From assembly GCA_019056875.1 (NCBI GenBank), contig DXJA01000054.1, positions 1 through 9,765 on the forward strand: a DNA stretch of 9,765 nucleotides, written 5' to 3'. Within the stretch, counting starts at the first letter, position 1; each line of letters starts with the position of its first letter. Origin of the DNA: Candidatus Jordarchaeum madagascarense. Lineage in GTDB: Archaea > Asgardarchaeota > Jordiarchaeia > Jordiarchaeales > Jordiarchaeaceae. The position numbers were made by a program, and so were the translations under genes. Shown here in pieces: positions 1 to 6,130 of the stretch. The notes beneath the pieces are model-generated. The model saw nothing but the letters and a program-made list of their open reading frames with translations, did no database searches and had not been told where the DNA came from.

Positions 1-278
1 GATTATAAGAAATTATCATTGATGTTTTGAGCAATATTAGAATCAGTCTCTTGTAATTAGATTATTATTTATAGAAAGGCAAAAAGAAATCAAGTATACT
101 ATCTCCTAAAAATATACGGAAAACAACTTTTTGAGCCAATATGTAGTGTGTTTTATAGAAAGATTTTATAATATGTTTTACTCAAATCTTAGTAGGATTC
201 GGGAAGATGTAATTTTAAATTGTGAAGGTGTAATACAATAATCTATTTCTAGACGTTAGTAGGTGGTGGGTCTATAAT
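1..278. other. AT-rich non-coding leader upstream of the first gene
   Basis: I see no gene here. Two TATA-like stretches could serve the gene that starts at 279: one at about 164-172 preceded by a purine-rich BRE-like AGAAAG, which would give a leader of roughly 80 nt, and one at about 213-220, which would give a leader of roughly 35 nt. Neither is decisive. The stretch ends in a strong purine-rich ribosome binding site at 261-270. Confidence 0.4.
261..270 (+). promoter_or_regulatory. Ribosome binding site deciding a TTG start at 279
   Basis: AGGTGGTGGG lies 8 nt before a TTG codon. It is the only strong Shine-Dalgarno-like sequence near the open frame, and no ATG follows in frame for a long distance, so it supports initiation at TTG. 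Confidence 0.6.
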
Positions 279-899
279 TTGACAGTCGAATCTGTCCGAA
301 TCAGATTGGAGGATGAGCTCACATTAATTAATCGTCTAATATCCGATGTTAGACGGGATTTGAAAGAAGGGCAGGATCAATGCCTCAGCTCGATGCTAGT
401 CCGCTTGGAAAAGGCGCGAGAACAGTTGGTAAGGGCACTAATCTACGCTAATGAGGACTTTGAGATACTTCCCAGATGGCGAGACAATCCGGACTACATC
501 TTCATTTTAAATTTGTTCATAAAATATCTAGAGCCTGAAAGATTCATTCAGGAATTTAACTTCGGAGATTTTAAGGTCGACTTGCTAATTTGGGATGGAA
601 CCACTTGGGGGTTTCTATGGGTAATTAATGAACCCGAGGAATGTTTTAGCTTAACCAAAAGCCTGTATGAATTTTTGGAAACACTAAAAGAATACAACAA
701 AGCAGATCCAATCGTATACAAACTCAAAGTTCATGAAAGAGAAGGCACAATTTTCAGAGTACTATTCTGTTTCACAAAGGATGTTCCCATAAATCTTCTT
801 GAAGAGGTGCAAAGCCTATCCGAGGAGAATATCATCATGCAATTTTATCTACTAGATCTAGAAAAGTTCCCCCACATGTACATAGAACCTCTACTTTAA
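279..899 (+). CDS. Unrecognised 206-aa soluble protein
   Basis: I do not recognise this family. The TTG start is supported by the AGGTGGTGGG site just upstream. Residues 1-58 are amphipathic and charged, probably two helices. Residues 70-92 form a helical segment. Residues 95-117 (GDFKVDLLIWDG...WGFLWVIN) resemble the strand-turn-strand core of PD-(D/E)XK nuclease-like folds, with Asp101 where the first catalytic acid would sit. The expected E-x-K on the second strand is absent (WVIN), so if the fold is right the protein is probably not an active nuclease. The remainder (118-206) alternates helices and strands. There is no signal peptide or membrane segment. It stands alone, 230 bp upstream of iorB on the same strand. 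Codon use looks like its neighbours, so I take it as a real gene of unknown role. Confidence 0.7.
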   Translation: MTVESVRIRLEDELTLINRLISDVRRDLKEGQDQCLSSMLVRLEKAREQLVRALIYANEDFEILPRWRDNPDYIFILNLFIKYLEPERFIQEFNFGDFKVDLLIWDGTTWGFLWVINEPEECFSLTKSLYEFLETLKEYNKADPIVYKLKVHEREGTIFRVLFCFTKDVPINLLEEVQSLSEENIIMQFYLLDLEKFPHMYIEPLL

Positions 900-1060
900 A
901 AGCTAAAATTCCCAAACAACAAAAAAACAGAATTTCATCAATTCCAAAGATTATATGGCAGGAAACTGCTTAGAGAATGGAGAAATTATCATCTCCTCAA
1001 ACAGGAATAATGGTTTTGAATAAAATTCACTTTTTGGCAAGTCTTTGTTTACGAATAAAA

Positions 1061-1123
1061 TTAAATATCTCCATTACTTAGCTCTTTTAAACCCAGAGAT
1101 GAACTAACTTTAGACAGGGAGAT
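1061..1123 (+). promoter_or_regulatory. Putative iorB promoter and ribosome binding site
   Basis: A TATA-like TTAAATATC at 1061-1069 follows an A-rich BRE-like stretch and would place transcription start near 1090. AGGGAGAT at 1116-1123 is a good ribosome binding site 6 nt before the TTG at 1130. The ribosome site is convincing; the TATA assignment is tentative. Confidence 0.4.
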
Positions 1124-1129
1124 ACTAGT

Positions 1130-1966
1130 TTGACAAAAGACTACAATATTGTAATTACTGGAGTTGGGGGTCAGGGTGTTCTTTTAGTGTCAGATATACT
1201 GGCTTTGGCAGCCTTGGAAGAAAGTTCAGAGAATAGGGTTAGAACCTCCCAACTTAAAGGTATGAGTCAACGCTCTGCCTCGGTCATTGTTCATCTCAGA
1301 TTCGGCCCGACCGTGGATAGTCCATTAGTGACCAAAGGGTCGGTGGATGCGCTTCTTTCATTGGAGTTATCAGAAGGATTACGTTATTTAGAGTATTTGA
1401 ATGAGGACTCCCTGGCAATCATAAATACTGAAGTTAATATTCCTCCAGTTACTTTTCAGGGACGGAGTGTAGAGGTTAATCGATCCCTGTGCTACGGGTG
1501 TGGAAATTGCCTCGCCTACTGTCAGGTTAATTATTACTTTAAAGGGAATAATGATTTTCTGGTTTTGAATAGTCCTGCTTCGAGCGTAATTAGTGGCAAG
1601 TGTGTTATTCAAGATTCTTGTACAGGGTGTGGTCAATGCTTTTCCGCTTGCCCGCGGTCTGCGAAGATACTGTTGGAAAAGAATGCTTATCCAGAAATTA
1701 ACCAAATTGCTGAAATATTGAAAAAAATTACAAAAAACGTGTTCATGATATCTGCCATAGATTTGGCTAAGGATTTGGGAAACCCCAGAGTAACAAACAT
1801 TTTACTTTTGGGAATACTATTAGGAACTGAAAGGGTACCCTTGAGCGTCGCAACCGTTGAGTCATGCATCTCGAAGCGAGTTCCAACCAACCTTCTGGAT
1901 ATTAATTTGAAGGCATTTAAAAAAGGCATTGAAAAAGGCAGAGAAATTCTAGCCGAGAATTTTTAA
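1130..1966 (+). CDS. iorB: Indolepyruvate:ferredoxin oxidoreductase beta subunit with an inserted 2x[4Fe-4S] ferredoxin module
   Basis: This is the gamma/beta-type subunit of the 2-oxoacid oxidoreductase that converts aryl pyruvates plus CoA to aryl-acetyl-CoA and CO2, reducing ferredoxin in the cytoplasm. The N-terminus shows the family's glycine-rich GVGGQGV (residues 11-17), then TSQLKGMSQRS (39-49) and VDALLSLE (72-79). The C-terminus shows DLAKDLGNPRVTNILLLG (211-228) and NLKAFKKG (259-266). The family is usually about 190-200 aa; this one is 278. The excess lies at roughly 111-184 and contains two complete four-Cys motifs, C121/C124/C127/C131 and C164/C167/C170/C174 (the second followed by Pro), plus an extra Cys158. 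The TTG start is set by AGGGAGAT just upstream. It is followed after 101 bp by iorA, its partner. The nested ferredoxin is unusual for this subunit as I know it. Confidence 0.93.
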   Translation: MTKDYNIVITGVGGQGVLLVSDILALAALEESSENRVRTSQLKGMSQRSASVIVHLRFGPTVDSPLVTKGSVDALLSLELSEGLRYLEYLNEDSLAIINTEVNIPPVTFQGRSVEVNRSLCYGCGNCLAYCQVNYYFKGNNDFLVLNSPASSVISGKCVIQDSCTGCGQCFSACPRSAKILLEKNAYPEINQIAEILKKITKNVFMISAIDLAKDLGNPRVTNILLLGILLGTERVPLSVATVESCISKRVPTNLLDINLKAFKKGIEKGREILAENF

Positions 1967-2056
1967 ATTTTGAAAATAGATTAAAAATTTTACTTGAAAA
2001 TAAATCCACATTATTATTGCATTGAACCTAGGAAAATATCATGCCAAAAGATTGAT

Positions 2057-2064
2057 GGGATGAT
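2057..2064 (+). promoter_or_regulatory. Ribosome binding site of iorA
   Basis: GGGATGAT lies 3 nt before the ATG at 2068 and approximates the archaeal GGAGGTGAT consensus. The nearby ATG at 2041 runs into a stop after four codons, so 2068 is preferred. Confidence 0.45.
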
Positions 2065-2067
2065 TGA

Positions 2068-3960
2068 ATGATTAGACCGATGTTTGCGCAGGATTCGCCG
2101 GGTGCGCGTGTAATCATGTTGGGAAACGAGGCCATAGCACGCGGGGCTCTTGAAGCGGGTGTCAGAGTCGCGGCGGGGTACCCGGGAACCCCGGCAACAG
2201 AGATTATCGAAACCCTTGCCGCCATATCCGAATTTTACCCCGATATGTATGTAGAGTGGTCGATAAATGAGAAGGTCGGTTTTGAAACCGCCTTTGCAGG
2301 CTCAATGTGTGGAGTACGATCAATTGCCTGCATGAAGCATGTCGGATTAAATGTTGCTCTGGATAGCTTTGTCACCGCGTGCTATGCGGGAGCAAGAGGC
2401 GGTTTCGTCCTAGTCAGTACTGATGATCCAGATTGCCATTCGAGTCAGAACGAACAGGATAATCGTCAACTGGCAAAACTGGCTTTTTGCCCGGTTCTGG
2501 AACCAGCAAATGCGAATGAAGCAAAAGAGATGGCCAAGTTTGCTTTTGAATTTTCTGAACAGTACAAATCCCTGGTAATGCTGCGCACCACCACTCGATT
2601 AAGCCACTCTCAACAGGATGTAACGCTTGGAGAGACACCCCCGATAAAAAAGGCGGGTAAATTTGACCACAATAAAAGCCGATGGACCTTCCTACCGGTA
2701 AACGCGAGAATTCAGCGGAAAATCATGCTTGAAAGAATGGAGAAAATAAAAGAAGCAACTGAATTGAATCCCTTCAACAAGATGATACTCAACGAAAATT
2801 CAAGAACTGGTATCCTAGCAGCGGGCCTATCACACACGTACGTAAGTGAATACCTTGAGAAAAACGATCTCAGGAAAGAGGTTTCCTATCTGAAGTTGGC
2901 CACAACATTCCCACCTCCAAGAAAATTAATCGGTGAATTTGTGTCCCACTTGGACCGTGTCTTGGTAGTGGAAGAACTCGAACCTTTCATCGAGGAATAC
3001 GTTAACATATACGCTAAAGAATTTAATCCAGCTCTGGAAGTAATCGGCAAAAAGCTATTACCCCAATATGGGGAGTTGTCGCCAGAAATTGTCGCGGAAG
3101 CAATAAACAACTTTCTAGATAAAAAGTGGCGTACCCCAATACGGGAACAAGAAATCCAAAACCAGCAAGAAGTAAAAGCTCCACTCCGACCTCCAGTGCT
3201 GTGTCCAGGATGTCCACACAGAGCCTTCTTTTACGCATTAAAGTTAGCAGAGAAACGGGGCAAAACAAAATTCATATACAGCTCGGACATAGGTTGTTAT
3301 ACTCTGGGGTTTTATCCGCCTTTAGAAACGATTGAGACTTGTTTATGCATGGGAGCAAGCATAGGTATGGCTAACGGTTTTTCAAAAGCCGGGGAGGATA
3401 GCCCCGTTTTTGCCATTTTGGGCGACTCAACATTCTTCCACGCAGGTATCCCTGCGCTCATCAATCTGGTTTACAACAATAGCAAAGTTATCGTTGTTAT
3501 TCTTGACAACGGCACCACCGCAATGACCGGACATCAACCTCACCCGGGAACCGGTTTCCGAATAGATGGTCTCCCTTCTCCCAAAATTCAGATGGAAAAA
3601 ATTGCCGAAGGATGTGGAGTGAAATACATTAGGGTAACTGATCCTTACGATCTAAAAAACACCATTGACACGATTTTAGAAGCGGTTTCGTTTAAGGACG
3701 GCCCTGCTCTAATTATTTCGCGTCAGGACTGCACTCTGGTCAGTCAGCGTAAAAAGAGGAAAGCCAATGAGAATATTGTTCCCTACGAAATTGATAAGGA
3801 CAAGTGTACCAAGTGCCGACTTTGCGTATCCACTCTGGGATGCCCTGCGTTTCTCGTTGAGGGCGATGAAGTGAAGATTTCATCTAACCTCTGCTTTGGC
3901 TGCGCGATATGTCAGGACCTGTGTCCTGAGGGAGCCATACAAAAATCTGAAGCAGAATAA
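2068..3960 (+). CDS. iorA: Indolepyruvate:ferredoxin oxidoreductase alpha subunit (TPP-dependent)
   Basis: This is the catalytic subunit of the aryl-pyruvate oxidoreductase. It binds thiamine diphosphate, decarboxylates the 2-oxoacid and passes electrons to its own iron-sulfur clusters. The order is: pyrimidine-binding domain with AAGYPGTPATEI (35-46) and INEKVGFETA (66-75); a linking domain (about 180-360); a pyrophosphate-binding domain with CPGCPHR (379-385), the GDST motif (452-455) and the metal-binding Asn481 in LDNGTTAMTGHQPHPG; and a C-terminal two-cluster ferredoxin, C580/C583/C586/C592 and C609/C612/C615/C619. At 630 aa it is full length for the family. It follows iorB by 101 bp, the reverse of the iorA-iorB order I know from several archaea. 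With the insert in IorB, the pair could carry four [4Fe-4S] clusters. I see no broken residue. Confidence 0.97.
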   Translation: MIRPMFAQDSPGARVIMLGNEAIARGALEAGVRVAAGYPGTPATEIIETLAAISEFYPDMYVEWSINEKVGFETAFAGSMCGVRSIACMKHVGLNVALDSFVTACYAGARGGFVLVSTDDPDCHSSQNEQDNRQLAKLAFCPVLEPANANEAKEMAKFAFEFSEQYKSLVMLRTTTRLSHSQQDVTLGETPPIKKAGKFDHNKSRWTFLPVNARIQRKIMLERMEKIKEATELNPFNKMILNENSRTGILAAGLSHTYVSEYLEKNDLRKEVSYLKLATTFPPPRKLIGEFVSHLDRVLVVEELEPFIEEYVNIYAKEFNPALEVIGKKLLPQYGELSPEIVAEAINNFLDKKWRTPIREQEIQNQQEVKAPLRPPVLCPGCPHRAFFYALKLAEKRGKTKFIYSSDIGCYTLGFYPPLETIETCLCMGASIGMANGFSKAGEDSPVFAILGDSTFFHAGIPALINLVYNNSKVIVVILDNGTTAMTGHQPHPGTGFRIDGLPSPKIQMEKIAEGCGVKYIRVTDPYDLKNTIDTILEAVSFKDGPALIISRQDCTLVSQRKKRKANENIVPYEIDKDKCTKCRLCVSTLGCPAFLVEGDEVKISSNLCFGCAICQDLCPEGAIQKSEAE

Positions 3961-3990
3961 TTCGCAGCTAAATTAACAGACTTTCCATTA

Positions 3991-4048
3991 CAACGCCTAG
4001 CGTTGGCACACGATTCGGCTTGAGTGCCCGCTGTTGAGCTTGCGCAAG
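3991..4048 (+). repeat. Dense inverted-repeat element after iorA (attC-like hairpin plus palindrome)
   Basis: CAACGC-CTA-GCGTTG (3991-4005) is a perfect 6-bp dyad. An alternative longer fold pairs CAAC (3991-3994) with GTTG (4033-4036), AGCG (3999-4002) with CGCT (4029-4032), and GGCAC (4005-4009) with GTGCC (4024-4028), with a 4-nt bulge, a 2-nt bulge (4003-4004) and a 14-nt loop. A separate perfect palindrome, CTTGCGCAAG, is at 4039-4048. No T-tract follows, so it is not an ordinary terminator. GTTGAGC at 4033-4039 fits the GTTRRRY core of integron attC sites; the opposite core is imperfect (TTACAAC against RYYYAAC). Structure is seen; function is inference. Confidence 0.45.
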
Positions 4049-4053
4049 GAACC

Positions 4054-4657
4054 CTAATGACGTAGAACGATTCTGCTTTTTCGTTTATTGATCGCCTCCC
4101 TTGTGTCAGGCTGATAGAGAAGCAGAACGACGCCATTACTAAACTTCTTTGTTTTAATAAGTTTCAACTTATGCCTGTCATTTAGGTCTTTGAACAAAGG
4201 TTTTCCTCTGCCCAAGACAACAGGATTAACAAAAAGATGATATTCATCAATTAAAGCCAAGATTCATTAAAGAGGGTACAATGCTGCCACTGCCGTATAT
4301 CACCATATTTTTACCGGGCTGGTTTTTCATTTTTAAAATTTCTTCCGCAGTAACTTGTTTAATCAGCCTTGTATTCTTCCATTCAACCCTTTCCAGAGTA
4401 TTTGAAAAAACAATTTTTGGCAAATTATTCATCTTGTCAATAATGATTGGATCCTCCGTAGGCGGGGAAGCGGATGGCCAATAACTTGCCATTAGTTCAT
4501 AAGTTACTCGTCCAAATAAAATAGTATCCACGGTACTTACCAAATCGATGGCATATTTTGCCATTTCTTCATTCCAGACAAACCAGTCTATTTCGCCGTT
4601 TGGTCCTGCAAAGAAGCCATCAAGCGTTACCATTTCTGACGCAATTATTTTTCTCAT
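4054..4657 (-). pseudogene. Dihydrofolate-reductase-like (RibD C-terminal domain) protein, frameshifted
   Basis: The family contains NADPH-dependent reductases related to the reductase domain of RibD. The actual substrate of these stand-alone members is mostly unknown. The first frame (4247-4657, 136 aa) shows MVTLDGFFAGPNGEIDW (9-25), LFGRVTYELMASYWP (47-61), MNNLPKIVFSNTLE (76-89) and MVIYGSGSIV (118-127). The frame then ends in a stop just after MNLG. The missing end (LIDEYHLFVNPVVLGRGKPLF...) continues in another frame to 4054. One extra base in the AAA run at 4253-4255 accounts for the shift; removing it gives a 200-aa protein. The start is fixed by AAAGGAGGC at 4664-4672. It lies downstream of the SRPBCC gene on the same strand, probably one transcript. 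The last 17 or so residues extend beyond the usual family end. It may be a true pseudogene or a sequencing error. Confidence 0.85.
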
Positions 4658-4663
4658 TTTCCC

Positions 4664-4672
4664 CGCCTCCTT
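4664..4672 (-). promoter_or_regulatory. Strong ribosome binding site of the RibD/DHFR-like gene
   Basis: Read on the minus strand this is AAAGGAGGC, 6 nt before the ATG at 4657. It is a near-perfect match to the 16S anti-Shine-Dalgarno sequence and stronger than the GGTGA sites used by most other genes here. Confidence 0.7.
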
Positions 4673-4727
4673 TAAAAAAATTGTTTATTCGCTATTGGCT
4701 CTGATCATAGTCGCCTCATACCCGCCT

Positions 4728-4748
4728 CCAGCCACTTCTAGCGGCCGG
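4728..4748 (-). other. Hairpin in the spacer between the SRPBCC and DHFR-like genes
   Basis: In the minus-strand transcript CCGGCCGC pairs with GTGGCTGG around a TAGAA loop, an 8-bp stem with two G-U pairs. The spacer (4658-4780) is visibly more GC-rich than the genes on either side. No T-run follows, so it is more likely an RNA processing or stability element, or a junction remnant, than a terminator. Confidence 0.35.
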
Positions 4749-4780
4749 TAACGGTGCTGCGTTCGTCACTAAGCTTACCC

Positions 4781-5311
4781 CTAAAAGCGCCAGCGCTTTT
4801 TTTGCATCTTTTTCAACAGCTCGTCGAGACGGTCATATGAATCGTTTACACCTTCTTCCATACCAGACTGCAGCATTCCATCGCGATCTGTGACTGATTG
4901 GAAAACATCTTGAGCTGTTAGCTTGGTCTTACCACCAGGTATCTCTTCGAACTTTGTCGTTTCGAGAAGGACATGCCCTTTTTCCGGTAAACCTTCAAAT
5001 TCGAATGTTGCAATAATTCTTGAAGGTTTGAGAACTTCATGATACACTCCATGGAATGCAAACTCATTGCCGTCTTGATCTTTTTGAATAAATCGATAGC
5101 TTCCACCATTTCGGGGTTCAAATGTCTTAAAAGTCGTTGTCAGTCGACGTGGACCAAGCCACTTTGTATAAAGCTTTGGATCTGTGAATGCTTTAAAAAC
5201 GAACTCTCGGGGCGCATCAAATTCCCTTGTAATTACGATCTCCTGTTTTCCAGGTTCTGCTGTAATTCTTGTTTTATTATTTTTTGTCAAACTTTCAACT
5301 TCTTTTGTCAT
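4781..5311 (-). CDS. SRPBCC / AHSA1-domain protein
   Basis: This belongs to the helix-grip (START-like) superfamily, in the branch named after the activator of Hsp90 ATPase. Prokaryotic members have a hydrophobic ligand cavity and mostly unknown ligands. Diagnostic features are ITREFDAPREFVFKAFTDPKLYTKWLGP (27-54), the strand GGSYRFIQKDQDGNEFAFHGVYHEV (69-93), and the C-terminal helix MEEGVNDSYDRLDELLKKM (151-169). At 176 aa it is full length. The start is fixed by AAAAGGAGG at 5321-5329, 9 nt upstream. It is the first gene of a pair with the DHFR-like gene, 123 bp away. The pair and its bacterial-grade ribosome sites differ from the neighbours and suggest acquisition from a bacterium or a methanogen, which is inference. 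The stop codon sits inside a palindrome. Confidence 0.92.
   Translation of the reverse strand: MTKEVESLTKNNKTRITAEPGKQEIVITREFDAPREFVFKAFTDPKLYTKWLGPRRLTTTFKTFEPRNGGSYRFIQKDQDGNEFAFHGVYHEVLKPSRIIATFEFEGLPEKGHVLLETTKFEEIPGGKTKLTAQDVFQSVTDRDGMLQSGMEEGVNDSYDRLDELLKKMQKKRWRF
4783..4803 (+). terminator. Palindrome with T-run overlapping the end of the SRPBCC gene
   Basis: AAAAGCGC-CA-GCGCTTTT is a perfect 8-bp inverted repeat, and on the plus strand it is followed by further T (seven in a row in all). It overlaps the last codons and the stop of the minus-strand gene. Read on the plus strand it looks like an intrinsic terminator; on the minus strand the T-run is only four long. It may block antisense read-through. 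Confidence 0.35.
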
Positions 5312-5320
5312 ACTTTATTA

Positions 5321-5329
5321 CCTCCTTTT
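5321..5329 (-). promoter_or_regulatory. Strong ribosome binding site of the SRPBCC gene
   Basis: On the minus strand this reads AAAAGGAGG, 9 nt before the ATG at 5311. It decides the start and matches the style of the DHFR-like gene's site downstream. Confidence 0.7.
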
Positions 5330-5355
5330 GTTCATTTACATAGGGTTATTTTTAC

Positions 5356-5393
5356 CAAAAATGTAAACTTGATAGATTAAGGGATTTTAATCT
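5356..5393 (-). terminator. Possible hsp20 terminator
   Basis: Just past the Hsp20 stop, AGATTAA (5374-5380) and TTAATCT (5387-5393) form a perfect 7-bp stem with a 6-nt loop. On the minus strand it is followed by an AT-rich stretch with a run of five T. The stem is AT-only and weak, so the T-rich tail may matter more than the hairpin. Confidence 0.35.
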
Positions 5394-5397
5394 TCTC

Positions 5398-5914
5398 TTA
5401 ATCATCCTTTATAGCGACTTTTGCCGGCTCCTCTTTGGTAGTAGTTTCTTTCTTGGGGATTTTCACTGTTAGTATACCGTCCTTTATTTCAGCTTCAACC
5501 TTGTCCGGTAGAACCTCGTCCTTAAAGACGACATATCTTCTGAATGACTCGTAGAATCTCTCCCTGTGGAGATAGTTCTTATCAGTCTCCTCCTTCTCTT
5601 CTCCACCGCTAATTTCTAAACTGTCGCTTGTGACATTTATGTTCACCTTATCCTTTGGAATTCTCGGCATATCGGCGGTCACCTTGTAGCTATCACCGGT
5701 GTCTTCTATGTCCAATCTCGGGAATTGGGTTATTGGTCGGAATCTAATGATTTGTTTTGAGGATTCCTCAAGAGTATCTGTGGAGTAATCCTCAAAGATT
5801 CTGTCAAAGTCTCCGAATATTTCTCCAAACAGGTCTTCAAAATGTGTGTAGATCTGTGTCCTCTTTGGAGTTGACTCTTTCGGTTGCTTGTTTTTCTGTT
5901 ATTGCTTCCCTCAT
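5398..5914 (-). CDS. hsp20: Hsp20 small heat-shock protein (alpha-crystallin domain), N-terminus in a shifted frame
   Basis: This is an ATP-independent holdase that binds unfolding proteins in the cytoplasm as a large oligomer. The alpha-crystallin domain is clear: LDIEDTGDSYKVTADMP, then VNINVTSDSLEISG, then ERFYESFRRYVVF, then EIKDGILTVKIPKK. The C-terminal tail has V-A-I, the usual IXI/V anchor. The domain frame stays open upstream to about 5890 (RTQIYTHFEDLFGEIFGDFDRIFEDY...) but has no ATG or GTG. The natural start is ATG at 5914, with GGAGG at 5922-5926, in another frame (MREAITEK...), which stops after 25 codons. Removing one base from the five-T run at 5891-5895 joins the two into 171 aa. 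An unusual Arg replaces the common Gly in ADMPGIP. The gene has its own promoter and operator-like repeat. A TTG at 5715 would give only 105 aa and lacks a good ribosome site. Confidence 0.88.
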
Positions 5915-5927
5915 GGTTAACCCTCCA

Positions 5928-5947
5928 GTATACAACTTTTTGTATAC
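5928..5947 (-). promoter_or_regulatory. Perfect inverted repeat in the hsp20 leader, candidate heat-shock operator
   Basis: GTATACAA and TTGTATAC form an 8-bp perfect dyad with a 4-nt spacer, immediately upstream of the ribosome site. It lies about 10-30 nt downstream of the transcription start predicted from the TATA box. A second related dyad, TGTTAACA, sits at 5958-5965 at the predicted start. Position and symmetry suggest binding of a dimeric repressor, but the protein is unknown. Confidence 0.5.
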
Positions 5948-5980
5948 AAATAGAAGTTGTTAACATACAATGAGGTAGCG

Positions 5981-5994
5981 TATATAAACCTTTC
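5981..5994 (-). promoter_or_regulatory. Archaeal hsp20 promoter (BRE + TATA)
   Basis: On the minus strand GAAAGG (BRE) is followed directly by TTTATATA (TATA box), the best promoter match in the window. It predicts a start near 5958-5960 and a leader of about 45 nt to the ATG at 5914. Confidence 0.7.
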
Positions 5995-6066
5995 TCAGCA
6001 GCAATAGCAACAGAGACTTGTCCGACTCAGATTTTTGTAAAATTACACAACCCTAGTGGAATTACC

Positions 6067-6120
6067 ATAATATAAGTGTGAATTTAGTGTTCTAAAACGG
6101 TTAATAACTGTGTGAGGAGG
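6067..6120 (+). promoter_or_regulatory. Putative promoter and ribosome binding site of the Rieske gene remnant
   Basis: A TATA-like ATAATATAAG at 6067-6076 would start transcription near 6097. GAGGAGG at 6114-6120 is a strong ribosome site placed 10 nt before the ATA triplet at 6131 where the protein homology begins. The control region therefore looks intact even though the gene does not. Confidence 0.5.
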
Positions 6121-6130
6121 TTAAGGAACC

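Noticed and set aside
3023..3335. Overlapping open frames on both strands within iorA
   Set aside because: They lie inside a highly conserved, intact iorA and have no independent signals.
5340..5372. Bacterial -35/-10 promoter for the SRPBCC gene
   Set aside because: A TTTACA is present, but the -10 at the right distance matches only about half of the consensus, so it is not supportable.
5715..5715. TTG at 5715 as the Hsp20 start
   Set aside because: It would begin inside a continuous homologous frame, with no good ribosome site, and would remove the whole N-terminal arm; the ATG at 5914 with GGAGG fits better after one indel.
5757..5963. Plus-strand open frame of 68 codons opposite the hsp20 5' end
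   Set aside because: It is a shadow of the hsp20 N-terminal region and its promoter, which carry strong minus-strand signals.
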